A stretch of DNA of 64,000 nucleotides from CAYSUS01 sp964434165 (GCA_964434165.1 CAYSUS010000017.1:1-64000), one strand, 5' to 3'; positions 1-9,901 are shown, counted from the first letter of the stretch. A program made the numbers and translations. Notes: generated by a model not told the origin, from the letters alone.

Positions 1-88
1 GCCCGGCCCCCCCAGCCAATTCAGGCGGCAAGAGGCGAAGGGGGGCAGCGGCCGAGCGATCCGGCCGACCACGAGGAACCGAGCCCAC

Positions 89-874
89 TCAAACGTAGCG
101 GGCCATCAGCGAGTCGGTCAGGCGGGGGGAGAGCCGGTTGAGCCAGCACAGCATTTTGCCCCAGGTGTAGGGAATGATCTCGTGCTTTCCCTTCCGGATG
201 GCGGCGACCGTCTTCCGAGCGACCACGGCCGGCGAAACCGCGCCGTGCTCAGGCCAGCGGGGTTGGCCGGTCTTCTCGATCACGCTGTCGAAGAACTCGG
301 TGTCGGTCGTCCCCGGGCTGACGACGAGCACATCGATTCCCAGCGGCACAAGCTCCGCGCGAAGGGCCTCGCTGAACCCCTGCACGGCGAACTTGCTCGC
401 GCAGTATTCGCTGCTGTAAGGCACGCCGCGGTGGCCGAGGATCGAGCTGACGTTGACGAGGATCGGCCGGTTGCCGAGCTTCAGAAACGGCAGCGCCAGC
501 CGCGTCATCTCGGCCAGGGCGAAGAGGTTGACCTCCATGACCCTGCGGAGCCTTTGCGGGTCGGCGTCGGCAAACAGCCCCATGGCCCCGATGCCCGCGT
601 TGTTCACGAGGATATCGAGCCCCCCGAGCGCCCGATCCGCCGTCTGCACCGCCTGGAGCTGGACCATCGGGTCGGTGACGTCCCCGACGACGATCTCTAC
701 CCGACCGCCGTCGCGGCCGATCTGGTCCGCAAGCTCTTCGAGCCTTTCCCTGCGGCGGGCGAGGAGGACGACCCGCGCGCCATGCCGGGCGAGCTCGCGG
801 GCGATCTCGCGGCCGATCCCGCTGGAGGCCCCGGTGACGATCGCACGGCTTCCTTCGATCGGACGTCGCGCCAT
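89..874 (-). CDS. SDR family oxidoreductase
   Basis: Short-chain dehydrogenase/reductase of 261 residues, the classical length. Near the N-terminus the NAD(P) loop reads TGASSGIG, with an Arg-rich stretch after beta-2 that favours NADP. NNAG follows at about residues 91-94, then a catalytic Ser (VNVSS) and a YCASK motif around residue 158. These are the classical SDR signatures. The C-terminus (about 230-261) has a basic, hydrophobic tail as seen in membrane-associated ketoreductases. The substrate cannot be told. It lies 27 bases beyond the GTPase gene on the same strand and may share its transcript. The start is the ATG just ahead of the basic run MARRP. Confidence 0.9.
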   Translation of the reverse strand: MARRPIEGSRAIVTGASSGIGREIARELARHGARVVLLARRRERLEELADQIGRDGGRVEIVVGDVTDPMVQLQAVQTADRALGGLDILVNNAGIGAMGLFADADPQRLRRVMEVNLFALAEMTRLALPFLKLGNRPILVNVSSILGHRGVPYSSEYCASKFAVQGFSEALRAELVPLGIDVLVVSPGTTDTEFFDSVIEKTGQPRWPEHGAVSPAVVARKTVAAIRKGKHEIIPYTWGKMLCWLNRLSPRLTDSLMARYV

Positions 875-901
875 GGCGGCTCCGGCTGGGGCGGGTCGGT
901 G

Positions 902-2242
902 TCAGGCCACGTCTTCCACGGGGCCGATCGAGCCGTCCGGCAGGCCCGCTTGCGCGGCGCCGTCGCGATGCGGGCGGATCAGGGCATCCGGGTCCTTGAT
1001 CCGGCCGAGGTGTCGCTGCGCGATTCGGCAATGCACGGTGACGCGTGCCGCGTGGTACTGCTTGGAGAGGATCTCCCCGTGGGCCGCAAGATACGCCAGG
1101 AGCCGCCCATTGTCCACGCCCGTCTCGATGTCCACGTCGAGGAAGCTGCGGCTGAGGGCCTCGCTGACCTCCACGGCGAGGCGCTGAAGGCCTTCTCCGG
1201 TCTGCGCGCTTACCGGGATCGCGGTCGGGTAGCGGCTCAGCAGGCCGTCGAACGCGGCCCGGTCCGCCACGGCGTCCATCTTGTTGACCACCAGGAGCGC
1301 GTCCTTGGCCTCGATGCCGATCTCCTCGAGCACGCGATACGCCGCGGCCACCTGATGGCTGACGGCCGAGTTGCTGCCGTCGGCCACGTGGAGCAGGAGA
1401 TCGGCCTTGCGGGCCTCTTCCAGTGTGGCCTTGAAGCTGGCGATCAGGTGGTGCGGCAGGTCGCGGATGAAGCCCACCGTGTCGCTCAGCAGCACCGGGC
1501 CCCAGCCGGGCAACTGCCACCGGCGCGTGCGCGTATCGAGCGTGGCGAACAAGGCGTTCTGGACGAACACCTCCGCGCCGGTCAAGGCGTTCATCAAGGT
1601 GCTCTTGCCGGCGTTCGTGTAGCCCACCAGGGAGACGGTGAGGAAGTCGGCCCGCGCCGCGACCTGGCGCTCGCGACGGGATTCGACCGTCTTCAACTCG
1701 GCGCGAAGATCGGCGATCCGCTTCTCGACCAGGCGGCGGTCCACCTCCAACTGCTTCTCGCCGGGACCGCGAAGGCCGATGCCCTTGCGCTGTCGCGACA
1801 GGTGCGTCCACATCCGTTTCAACCGCGGCATGGAGTACTCGAGCTGGGCCAGCTCCACGGCCAGACGGGCCTCGTAGGTCTGCGCGCGGCTGGCGAAGAT
1901 GTCGAGGATCAGCTCCGTGCGGTCCAGGACCTTCACTCCCAGGGCCTTTTCCAGGTTGCGGGTCTGGGCAGGGCTGAGGTCGTTGTCGAAGATGACCACG
2001 TTGGCCTCGGCCCCACCGACAAGGGACTTCAGCTCCGCCACCTTGCCGCTGCCCAGGTACGTGGCGGCGTCGGGCGTACCGCGCCGCTGGGTGAGGTGCC
2101 CGACGACCTCCGCTCCTGCCGCCTCGGTCAGTCCCTCCAGTTCGTCCAGCGGCATGCCGCGGTCCCTGCCGTCGGGCAGAAGGACCCCCACAAGCACCGC
2201 AGACTCCCTGGCGACGCTCTCCGCACGTTTCAGCTCATACAC
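902..2242 (-). CDS. hflX: GTPase HflX
   Basis: Ribosome-associated GTPase of 446 residues. The N-terminal HflX domain (about 15-190) carries the family signatures YLGSGKVAEL, FDNDLSPAQTRNLE and GLRGPGEKQLE. The G domain follows with GYTNAGKSTL (G1), DTVGFI (G3) and NKMD (G4). HflX splits or rescues stalled ribosomes in characterised bacteria. The start is a GTG; an AGGAGG lies about 12 bases upstream, a little farther than usual. The gene sits beside rsgA, a second ribosome-binding GTPase, on the same strand. The C-terminal domain after the G domain (about 365-446) is typical of the longer HflX forms. Confidence 0.95.
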   Translation of the reverse strand: MYELKRAESVARESAVLVGVLLPDGRDRGMPLDELEGLTEAAGAEVVGHLTQRRGTPDAATYLGSGKVAELKSLVGGAEANVVIFDNDLSPAQTRNLEKALGVKVLDRTELILDIFASRAQTYEARLAVELAQLEYSMPRLKRMWTHLSRQRKGIGLRGPGEKQLEVDRRLVEKRIADLRAELKTVESRRERQVAARADFLTVSLVGYTNAGKSTLMNALTGAEVFVQNALFATLDTRTRRWQLPGWGPVLLSDTVGFIRDLPHHLIASFKATLEEARKADLLLHVADGSNSAVSHQVAAAYRVLEEIGIEAKDALLVVNKMDAVADRAAFDGLLSRYPTAIPVSAQTGEGLQRLAVEVSEALSRSFLDVDIETGVDNGRLLAYLAAHGEILSKQYHAARVTVHCRIAQRHLGRIKDPDALIRPHRDGAAQAGLPDGSIGPVEDVA

Positions 2243-2461
2243 GTTCGATCGGTTCCTCCTGGGCGGCGCGGGTGGAGTCCCCTCCTTACAATTCTACCGA
2301 ATCCACGCGCGGCCCCGCCCGAACGGGCCGCGGCGAGCCGGCCTCCCCGTCCCGCCGGAAGAGGCCGCGACTCGACTTCGGGCTCAGCGTTGGGGCGCGG
2401 TCGGCGGTGGAGGCGTCGCCACCGCGGCTGCCTGCTCCAGCCAGGCCTCCCCTCCCCCAGC

Positions 2462-3613
2462 TCAACTCGCCTCGCCCTGGTAAAGGTGACAGTAGCTCTC
2501 GTACCGACGTTCGTCGAGGCGCCCGTCCGCCACGGCGCTCTTCACGGCGCAATCCGCCTCATGGGTATGCGTGCAGTTGGGAAACCGGCACAGGTTGATC
2601 AGCGGACGCAGGTCGCGGAAGAACCCGGCCACCTCGGCGGGCGTCACGTCCCAAAGCTCGAACTGACGAATGCCCGGCGTGTCCACGACGAAACCGCCGA
2701 ACAAGAGCGGCAGCAGTCGGGCTGTCGTGGTCGTGTGGCATCCCTTCTGGTTGTCGGCGCTCACCGGGGCGACGCGGAGCTGAAGCTGGGGATCCACCAC
2801 GTTCAGCAGCGATGACTTGCCCACGCCGCTCTGTCCGGCCACGACCGTCTGCTGCCCGGCCAACCGCCGGGCGAGCCGACCGGCGCCGGCCCCCGTGCGC
2901 GCGCTGAGCAGGAGCACCGGGTAGCCCATGCTGCTGTACACGCCGATCAGGGGCTGGAGCCCGGCCGCATCGACCAGATCGATCTTGTTGATGCAGATGA
3001 TCGGCTGCACGCCCCCTTTCTCCGCGGCGATGAGCAGGCGATCGATGAGGTTGGGCTTCAGGCGCGGCTCGGCCGCACTGGCGACAATTAGCACCTGGTC
3101 CACGTTGGTCACGAGAATCTGTTGGCGCCCGCGGCTGGTGCGGCAGATCGTGCCGTGACGCGGCTCGACGCGCTCGATCAGCCCCTCGTCGTCGTCCGAG
3201 CCTTCCACCGGCCGGAACATGACGCGGTCGCCCACGGCGATCACGTGGCGCTGGTCGGTGCTGAGCGTCTTCAGCAGGCGGCGAGTGGCGCAGCGGAAAA
3301 CCTGCCCCGACTCGTCCCGGACCATGCTGAACAGTCCGTGGATGCTCAGCACGCGGCCGGGCCGGCACACGCGCTCGTCCACCTCCAGGTGGACGGTGGG
3401 GCCCTCCTCGCCCTGTTCGGCCGCGTCCGCCGCGAGGACGGTCCGCCGGCGCGTCAGCTCTCCCTTGCCCGACAGCCGCTCGGTACGAGCCGTCGCATCG
3501 AGGTCCGGCGCCTCCTGGTCGAAACGCTGCGTCCAGTCCGTGCGCCGCGTCCGCGCGGAGCGATTCTTGCGGAAGTCGGTGCGGGTCTTACGTCCCTTCT
3601 TGCCAGAAGCCAT
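2462..3613 (-). CDS. rsgA: ribosome small-subunit-dependent GTPase A
   Basis: Circularly permuted GTPase that acts late in 30S maturation. In the 383-residue protein G4 (NKID) comes before G1 (GQSGVGKSSLLN) and G3 (DTPG), the order that defines the YjeQ/RsgA family. An OB-fold precedes the G domain. The C-terminal zinc site reads CRFPNCTHTHEADC. I chose the ATG of MASGKKGRKTRTD, which gives the usual basic N-terminal tail; the frame is open 66 bases farther, but that part is low complexity and has no family features. The N-terminal extension of about 90 residues, rich in Arg and Glu, is longer than in E. coli. Confidence 0.94.
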   Translation of the reverse strand: MASGKKGRKTRTDFRKNRSARTRRTDWTQRFDQEAPDLDATARTERLSGKGELTRRRTVLAADAAEQGEEGPTVHLEVDERVCRPGRVLSIHGLFSMVRDESGQVFRCATRRLLKTLSTDQRHVIAVGDRVMFRPVEGSDDDEGLIERVEPRHGTICRTSRGRQQILVTNVDQVLIVASAAEPRLKPNLIDRLLIAAEKGGVQPIICINKIDLVDAAGLQPLIGVYSSMGYPVLLLSARTGAGAGRLARRLAGQQTVVAGQSGVGKSSLLNVVDPQLQLRVAPVSADNQKGCHTTTTARLLPLLFGGFVVDTPGIRQFELWDVTPAEVAGFFRDLRPLINLCRFPNCTHTHEADCAVKSAVADGRLDERRYESYCHLYQGEAS

Positions 3614-3714
3614 AGGCGGATCATTTCGCTCCGCGCGCCGCGGCGTCGAGCGCGAAGCCGCATTGCGGTGCGAAAACACCGCATTCCCCCGTGGAGGCGC
3701 AGCGCGAGACCATC

Positions 3715-4209
3715 CTAGACCGGCCTCTGACGTCGCATTCTGCCGGGCAGCTTGCCGCCGCTGTCATCGGTGATGTCGTATCGCGACTCCTCGTCGTCGG
3801 GTTCGGATTCCACCTTGACGCGGTACACCTGTCGGCCCTCCAAACCGGCCCGCTCCAAAAGGGACTTCGCGAAGATGTCGCCCTCGGAGTAGTCGGGAGG
3901 CGGCGGGCCGACCGCGCCCAGGTCCATGGGGGAATAGCGCAACTGATACTTGTGCTTGGCAATCGAGACCTCGTCCCCGGGATCCACGCGCTTCTCGGCG
4001 ACCCGGACCCCGTTGACCTTGCACCCGTTGCGGCTGTTCAGGTCCCGGATGTACCAGTAGCCCCCGCTCACGGTGAGCTGGCAGTGGTGGGCCGAGACGT
4101 TGGAGAACCGCAATACGATGTCGCAGCTCTCACGCCGCCCTACCAGAAGGCTTTTCTTGAGCAACGGGATGGGATCGCCGCCCCCGACGGGAATCAGTTC
4201 GCCGAACAT
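3715..4209 (-). CDS. FHA domain protein
   Basis: Forkhead-associated protein of 164 residues that would bind phosphothreonine. The FHA fold covers about residues 10-95, with the key stretches VGRRESCDIVL, SNVSAHHCQL and DLNSRNGCKVNG (the conserved Gly-Arg, Ser-x-x-His and Asn-Gly elements). The remaining 60 residues are acidic and probably flexible. The start is the ATG of MFGELIPV; the frame is open upstream, but that part lies across the spacer to the divergent radical SAM gene. A transmembrane Ser/Thr kinase is encoded 2.5 kb away; a functional link is possible but unproven. Confidence 0.88.
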   Translation of the reverse strand: MFGELIPVGGGDPIPLLKKSLLVGRRESCDIVLRFSNVSAHHCQLTVSGGYWYIRDLNSRNGCKVNGVRVAEKRVDPGDEVSIAKHKYQLRYSPMDLGAVGPPPPDYSEGDIFAKSLLERAGLEGRQVYRVKVESEPDDEESRYDITDDSGGKLPGRMRRQRPV

Positions 4210-4289
4210 CGTTCTGCCTGTTGGAGAGGTGTCGGATAGCTCCCTAAAATGGGTCCAGGCACCGACATCCAGTCTAAGGAGGTGCAACC

Positions 4290-5267
4290 GTGTCGTCAAC
4301 GAGCGGCCCCCCCTCCGCGGACGTGCCCGCGACGTGGCGGAAGGCCGGACTCCGCTATCATACACTCCGCCATTACTTCGACCAGCGGTTCGGCGGCGCG
4401 GTTCGCAAGATCAGCGTCGATGCGGGGCTCTCCTGCCCCAACGTGGACGGCACGCTCAGCCGCCACGGGTGCGTGTTCTGCAATCCGGCCAGTTTCAGCC
4501 CCAGCCGGCGCCGCCCGGCCATCACGGTGGCCGAGCAGGTCGAGCGCGGGGTCCGCCGCATGTCGCAGCGTTGCGCCGCGGCCCGATTCATCGCGTACTT
4601 CCAGCCCGGCACCAATACGCACGCCCCCCCGCAGACCCTCGACCGGCTGTTCCGCGCGGCGGCCGACCACCCCGACGTCGTGGGAATCGCCGTGGGCACG
4701 CGCCCCGATTGCCTCGCCGACGCGGCGCTCGAAGTCCTCGCGCGTCTGGCGGCGCGAACTTGGCTGCAATTGGAGCTGGGACTGCAAAGCATCCACGATC
4801 GCTCGCTCGTCTGGATGAATCGGGGACACGACTATCAGGCCTTCCTCCAGGCCGTCGGCCGGGCGCGTCGGCACGGCCTTCGCGTCGGGGCGCACGTGAT
4901 CCTGGGGCTTCCAGGGGAGTCCCCCGAGGACATGCTCCAGACGGCCCGCGAGATTGCCAGGCTCAAGCTCGACTCGGTGAAGCTCCACAACCTGCACGTC
5001 GTGGAAGGCACGCGCCTGGCGGCAGCGCTCCGCGACGGCCGCCTCGAACTGCCCAGCCAGGACGCGTACGTGGACCTCGCCATACGATTCCTCGAACGCC
5101 TGCCGCCCGAGTGCGTGATCGATCGGGTGGTGGGCCACGCCCCAGCGCAGTACCTTGTCGCCCCCGCCTGGTGCCTTGCGAAGCCGGCGGTGCTGCGCGC
5201 CGTGGACTTCGAAATGGAGCGCCGGCAGACCTGGCAGGGACGGCTGTGCATGTCGGGGCCCGGATAG
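4290..5267 (+). CDS. radical SAM protein, YhcC/TIGR01212-like
   Basis: Radical SAM enzyme of 325 residues. The iron-sulfur cysteines sit in CPNVDGTLSRHGCVFC (about residues 49-64), the spacing special to the YhcC family rather than the plain CxxxCxxC. YFQPGTNTHA and a TIM-barrel body with GTRPDCL and LELGLQS follow, as in that family. The reaction is not established for these proteins. A strong AAGGAGGTG lies five bases before the GTG start, which fixes it. The gene is divergent from the FHA gene and ends about 100 bases before RNase P RNA. Confidence 0.9.
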   Translation: MSSTSGPPSADVPATWRKAGLRYHTLRHYFDQRFGGAVRKISVDAGLSCPNVDGTLSRHGCVFCNPASFSPSRRRPAITVAEQVERGVRRMSQRCAAARFIAYFQPGTNTHAPPQTLDRLFRAAADHPDVVGIAVGTRPDCLADAALEVLARLAARTWLQLELGLQSIHDRSLVWMNRGHDYQAFLQAVGRARRHGLRVGAHVILGLPGESPEDMLQTAREIARLKLDSVKLHNLHVVEGTRLAAALRDGRLELPSQDAYVDLAIRFLERLPPECVIDRVVGHAPAQYLVAPAWCLAKPAVLRAVDFEMERRQTWQGRLCMSGPG

Positions 5268-5368
5268 AGCCCCGGCGGGATGAACCCCGGGGCCGTCTTG
5301 GGCGTCTTGACGGGCAGTCAACGCATAGCCCTCGCCGACGGATCGTGTAAGCTGGAATAGGGAGTGTT

Positions 5369-5808
<440 letters not shown>

Positions 5809-5910
5809 AACCCCCTCTCTCTTCCGGCCGTCACTGCTGCCCCGTCCGTGCCTCGCCTCTTGCAAGCAGCTTCGGCACGCCCCCCAAACTGCCCCTCGCG
5901 TGCGGTGGGC

Positions 5911-6339
5911 CTACGGCTCGACCCCGCTTTCCTCTTCGGGGATGATCTGCTTGTCGATGAACTGCATCAGCTTGGAGATGCAGAGCTTGTTCATGCTCGT
6001 CTGATGCTCGTGCGCCTCGGCGCGGATCGCGTCGTGGAGGCTCTTGGGCAGTCGCACGGTAATGACCTTGGTGGGCTCCTCGGCCTCCCACGGCACAGGT
6101 TGCTCCCGCAACTTGGCTAGCATCTGCTGGATCTTACTGAACTCCTCCGTCTTTTCAAACTCCGCCAGTTCCTCCCGCGTTGGGAAGGCCCGGCGCACGA
6201 TTCCCCCCACGCCCAGCACCTCCCGGTAGAACTTGACCCAGTTGCTCGACTGAGCGAATCGCTCGTAAGCTCGGCGGTACACGTCCTGGCCCTTATCGGT
6301 CTTCTCATCGGTGGTCACGGCGATCCCTTTCTTCGGCAT
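5911..6339 (-). CDS. ribbon-helix-helix (HicB/Arc-like) protein
   Basis: 142-residue protein. Residues about 92-130 (TKVITVRLPKSLHDAIRAEA, then a helix with TSMNKLCISKLM) form a ribbon-helix-helix DNA-binding unit of the Arc/HicB antitoxin type. The first 90 residues (YRRAYERF, WVKFYREVLG) look like an alpha-helical extension. No toxin gene (HicA or other) lies beside it, so a chromosomal regulator is more likely than an active toxin-antitoxin pair. The chosen ATG (MPKKGIAV) fits the conserved part; the open frame upstream is low-complexity sequence. Confidence 0.75.
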   Translation of the reverse strand: MPKKGIAVTTDEKTDKGQDVYRRAYERFAQSSNWVKFYREVLGVGGIVRRAFPTREELAEFEKTEEFSKIQQMLAKLREQPVPWEAEEPTKVITVRLPKSLHDAIRAEAHEHQTSMNKLCISKLMQFIDKQIIPEEESGVEP

Positions 6340-6669
6340 TTGCGGCCCTCCAGACGCCGACCTCCATGGCGGCGGACGACTGAGAGCGGTCGCCGAATTG
6401 TACTTGCTGTCACCCGCAGTGCTATAACTGATTGCAGTGAAACAACTTACTAAGGCAAGACCCGACCGCCCGGCATCTGGGCACAACACCGCCACAATGC
6501 GCGGAAATGCAGCAAACCGGCGATGCGATCGAATTGATAACAGGTGGGAAAACTTCCCTCTTTGGGGCTGGCTGCCCGCTTTGAGGGCAGTGCGGTCTGT
6601 CGCATTCACCAAAGTGTCCACCGGCATTTCTTTCCGATCCGCCGGGCTTTCTCCGGCCGCGTCGATGCG
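6340..6669. other. intergenic region, no gene seen
   Basis: About 330 bases between two divergent genes (ribbon-helix-helix protein on -, kinase on +). Locally less GC-rich than its surroundings. I see no RNA gene. The kinase promoter lies just beyond its right end. Confidence 0.5.
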
Positions 6670-6698
6670 TTGACGATCCCCGCAAATCCAACTATAAT
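6670..6698 (+). promoter_or_regulatory. sigma-70-like promoter of the kinase gene
   Basis: TTGACG at 6670-6675, a 17-bp spacer, then a perfect TATAAT at 6693-6698. Transcription would start near 6705, leaving a leader of under 20 bases before the kinase start. This is the closest match to a housekeeping consensus that I found in the window. Confidence 0.75.
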
Positions 6699-6721
6699 CG
6701 GGACTTGAGGATCGCCGCCGG

Positions 6722-9700
6722 TTGAGCCGCCTGCTATGGGGTCTGCCGTGGCGGAATGCCTCGTTCCCAGCCTCCTGGGCAGCGCCTTCGCAGCTCGCGC
6801 TTGGGGTTGGGGGCCGACGAAGCACTTCTCTACCGGAACGACATCGATCGGGCTTTGCGGTGGCATCGTCCTCGGCGACCGACGTGACGGGTGGCGCATC
6901 GGTCCGTCCCGCCGACCACGCGGGAGGAGCGGCCCCGGTCCGCCTCGACCAGCCCACGGTGATCTCCAGCCAGCCCCCGCTCCCCACTCGGGACGACGGC
7001 CTGCCCTCCGAACGGCTCGGGACGGGCGATCGGCTGGAGCACTTCGAGATCGTCGAGTTCGTCGGCGGCGGAGGCATGGCCCGGGTGTATCGGGCGCTGG
7101 ACACCCGGCTGTCGCGGACCGTGGCCCTCAAAGTGCTATCGCGCGATCAGGCAGCCGACCCGGAGACCCGGCAACGGTTCATCAACGAGGCCCAGTCGGC
7201 GGCCAAACTCGACCACGACAACATTGCGCGGGTGTACTACTGCGGCGAGGACCGGGGACTGCCGTTCATCGCCTTGGAGTACATTTCCGGCACGGACATC
7301 CGCGCGTTGGTCGAGCGGAGCGGCCCGCTGCCGCTTGAGGACGCGATCAGTCACACGTTGCAGGTGGCCGAGGCTCTCGCCCACGCTTCGAGCCGGGAGG
7401 TCGTGCATCGGGACATCAAACCCTCGAACATCCTCATCACGCCGGAAGGCCAGGCCAAGCTCATCGACATGGGACTGGCGCGGCTTCAGCGGCCGTTGGC
7501 CGAGCAGGCGGACTTGACCGCCAGCGGCGTCACCCTGGGGACCTTCGACTACATCTCGCCGGAGCAGGCCCGCGACCCGCGCGTCGCCGACGTGCGAAGC
7601 GACATCTACTCCCTGGGCTGCGCGTTCTTCTACATGCTGGTCGGCCGGCCCCCGTTTCCCGAGGGGACGGTACTCCAGAAACTGCTCCAGCACCAGGGTG
7701 ACGAGCCGCCCGATCCCCGCCTGTGGCGCCCGGGGCTCCCCGAGGAGTTGATCGCAATCCTCCGCAAGATGCTGGCCAAGGACCCGCGCCTTCGATACCA
7801 GGAGGCCGGAGCGCTGGTGGCCGAGCTCATGGTGTTGGCCGAGTTGGTCGGGGTGCAACCGGCGGGCCTGGGCCGCACGGTGTGGATTACGCCCCAGGAG
7901 CACCGCGTCTCCTACCTGGAACGCCATCTGCCGTGGATTGCGCCGATCACGGCGCTGTTGTGTATCGTCCTTCTTCTCGACTTCCTCTGGTCGTCGCCGC
8001 AGGATCCCGAAGTTCCGTTTCCGCCCGATTCGCCGCAGCCGGTCGCAGCCGGCTCTGCGACCTCGTCCCCGCCGGGTGGGCAGGCGGCCGGCCCCGGGAC
8101 GCACGCGAAGCCGGCTTCGCCCCGCGAAAAGGAGAGACCGCCCGAGGTGCCGGAGCCCAACCCGGGGCGCACGCCAGGCCGCACCGCGTCTGCGCCCGGC
8201 GCTTCCACCCCGCCTGAAGACAATCCCGCGCCGTCCGGCCGTGCGCGTCCCTCCGACGCACCCGAGCGGATCGCCGCAACGCCCGCGGCGAGCGGTGCCC
8301 TCCCCGACCCCGCGGCCGCCGTCGCGTTGCGAGCAGGGCTTGAGCCGGAACCGCTCGCGGCCGAGTTGAGCAGCCACGAGCGTTTCGCGTCGGGCGCGGC
8401 GGCAGGCGACGGTCCCGCCGAGTCGCGCGTTGCGAGCGTGTCGCCGGGCGTCGGGGCGACCGCGCCCGGCCTCAAGCGCGAGACCGCCCCGGGCGGACGG
8501 CCGGGCGTGCTGGTCGTCACGGATGAGCCCGAGGGCGAGAACCAGTTCCGGTCCCTGTCCGCCGCCTGCAGCATGGCGACCAACGGAGACGTGATCGAGC
8601 TGTGCTTCGACGGCCGCCGCGAGGAGTCCCCCGTGCGCGTGCCGAACCTGGCCCTGACGATTCGGGCCGGCCAGGGATTTCGCCCCCAGATCGCGTTCCG
8701 GCCAACGGCCGACGACCGCGATCCGGTGAAGTACCCGCGAAGCATGCTCACCCTGACCGGAGGCGAGCTGACACTGTTTGGCGTCGTGATCGAGCTGGAC
8801 GCCCCGCGCGAGGTCGCGGCGGAAAGGTGGACTCTGATCGAGGTCGGCCGGGGCCAGGAAGTGCGCGTGACGCAAAGCGTGCTTTCCGTGCGCAATGCCG
8901 CGGAGCAGGGAGGTGCGTTTCACCCGGATGTTGCATTCTTCCGCGTCCGGGCTCCCCTGGGGGCCGACACGGTGACCGCCGCCGAGGACGCCGACGGCAC
9001 CTCCCCGGCCGTGATCAACCTTACCGACAGCGTGGTCCGCGGCGAGGCGACCGTCGTCTGCGTCGAAGACGCGGAGCCGATGCGCGTGGTGTGGGACAAC
9101 GGGCTGGTGGCCGTCAGCGAGCGGCTTCTGCTGGCGTCGGGAGGCCAGGAAACGTCGATGCCGCTGGGGAAGCTCCAGCTCGAGCTGCGGCACGTCACGG
9201 CGTTTCTCGGCCGAGGGCTGTGCCGAGTTGCCGGCACGTCGGTCGCACCCTACGCCTCGGAGACCGAGATCCGCTGCCACGACAGCATCCTAGCGATCCC
9301 GGGCACCAGCCCGCTGGTCGAGCAATCGGGGCCGGAGACGGCGGAGGAACTGAAGCGGCGGCTCCTGTGGTACGGCGACTGGAACTTCTACGAAGGCTGC
9401 CGTATCTTCTGGAGAGTCGAGTCGGGTGAGGAAGGAAGCCCGGACGAATTGATGGACTTCGCGGCGTGGCAGGCGCACTGGGGGCCGCAGCGGGAGATCA
9501 TGCCCAAGCTGGATCAGGTGGTGTGGAAGCATCCGCTCGACACGACACAGCCCGCCCACGCGCGGGTGCCCGCCGACTATGCCCTGGCCGAGCTTCCCGC
9601 AGAGAACCCGGCTCTGGGTGCCGCAAGGGACGGCCGGGACGTGGGCCTCCGGCGTGACCGGCTGCCCCCCGTCGCAGCCGACCGCGCCGCGCCTGCGGAA

Positions 9701-9733
9701 CGCGGGGATCGTCCAGAGCCGGCGGCTCCTTAG
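6722..9733 (+). CDS. transmembrane Ser/Thr protein kinase
   Basis: Receptor-type eukaryotic-like kinase of up to 1003 residues. The kinase domain (about 103-375) has a Gly loop VGGGGMARVY, the lysine in VALKVL, HRDIKPSN, a DMG in place of DFG, and SPEQA. One membrane helix (about 402-423) follows, then a Pro/Ala/Gly-rich linker of roughly 170 residues. An outer domain (about 595-950) rich in short beta segments resembles a right-handed beta-helix carbohydrate- or surface-binding fold. The start is the TTG with GAGGA about 11 bases upstream, close to the predicted transcript start; a GTG at 6860 is the alternative and would only shorten a disordered N-terminus. No partner phosphatase is adjacent. 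Confidence 0.9.
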   Translation: MSRLLWGLPWRNASFPASWAAPSQLALGVGGRRSTSLPERHRSGFAVASSSATDVTGGASVRPADHAGGAAPVRLDQPTVISSQPPLPTRDDGLPSERLGTGDRLEHFEIVEFVGGGGMARVYRALDTRLSRTVALKVLSRDQAADPETRQRFINEAQSAAKLDHDNIARVYYCGEDRGLPFIALEYISGTDIRALVERSGPLPLEDAISHTLQVAEALAHASSREVVHRDIKPSNILITPEGQAKLIDMGLARLQRPLAEQADLTASGVTLGTFDYISPEQARDPRVADVRSDIYSLGCAFFYMLVGRPPFPEGTVLQKLLQHQGDEPPDPRLWRPGLPEELIAILRKMLAKDPRLRYQEAGALVAELMVLAELVGVQPAGLGRTVWITPQEHRVSYLERHLPWIAPITALLCIVLLLDFLWSSPQDPEVPFPPDSPQPVAAGSATSSPPGGQAAGPGTHAKPASPREKERPPEVPEPNPGRTPGRTASAPGASTPPEDNPAPSGRARPSDAPERIAATPAASGALPDPAAAVALRAGLEPEPLAAELSSHERFASGAAAGDGPAESRVASVSPGVGATAPGLKRETAPGGRPGVLVVTDEPEGENQFRSLSAACSMATNGDVIELCFDGRREESPVRVPNLALTIRAGQGFRPQIAFRPTADDRDPVKYPRSMLTLTGGELTLFGVVIELDAPREVAAERWTLIEVGRGQEVRVTQSVLSVRNAAEQGGAFHPDVAFFRVRAPLGADTVTAAEDADGTSPAVINLTDSVVRGEATVVCVEDAEPMRVVWDNGLVAVSERLLLASGGQETSMPLGKLQLELRHVTAFLGRGLCRVAGTSVAPYASETEIRCHDSILAIPGTSPLVEQSGPETAEELKRRLLWYGDWNFYEGCRIFWRVESGEEGSPDELMDFAAWQAHWGPQREIMPKLDQVVWKHPLDTTQPAHARVPADYALAELPAENPALGAARDGRDVGLRRDRLPPVAADRAAPAERGDRPEPAAP

Positions 9734-9744
9734 CGGTCGAAGCG

Positions 9745-9818
9745 GGGCGATTAGCTCAGTTGGTTAGAGCGCCACGCTTACAACGTGGATGTCGGCGGTT
9801 CGAATCCGTCATCGCCCA
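9745..9818 (+). tRNA. tRNA-Val (anticodon TAC)
   Basis: 74-nt cloverleaf. Acceptor arms GGGCGAT and ATCGCCC pair fully; D arm GCTC/GAGC; anticodon stem CCACG/CGTGG with loop CTTACAA (anticodon TAC at 9779-9781); T loop TTCGAAT. CCA is not encoded. It starts 11 bases after the kinase gene. Confidence 0.97.
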
Positions 9819-9823
9819 CTTCA

Positions 9824-9858
9824 AAAGCCGTTGCGAGCAAAGGACTGGCAACGGCTTT
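9824..9858 (+). terminator. hairpin after tRNA-Val
   Basis: Perfect 11-bp inverted repeat AAAGCCGTTGC (9824-9834) and GCAACGGCTTT (9848-9858), six bases after the tRNA. The right arm ends in TTT followed by CC rather than a long T tract, so a weak intrinsic terminator or 3' processing hairpin is likely. Confidence 0.65.
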
Positions 9859-9869
9859 CCTCTTGCGCT

Positions 9870-9901
9870 GGTCTGCCCCTAATCCGGTCTGACCCTAATC
9901 C
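9870..9901. repeat. tandem 16-bp repeat
   Basis: Two adjacent copies, GGTCTGCCCCTAATCC (9870-9885) and GGTCTGACCCTAATCC (9886-9901), differing at one base. A related GGGGTCAG is found near 9922. Such GGTCTGACCC units are common as dispersed repeats in planctomycete-type genomes. Confidence 0.7.

Noticed and set aside
182..2815. Long + strand open frame over the SDR, HflX and RsgA genes
   Set aside because: It is opposite three well-supported genes; its protein is a mix of short repeats with no domain. High GC produces such frames.
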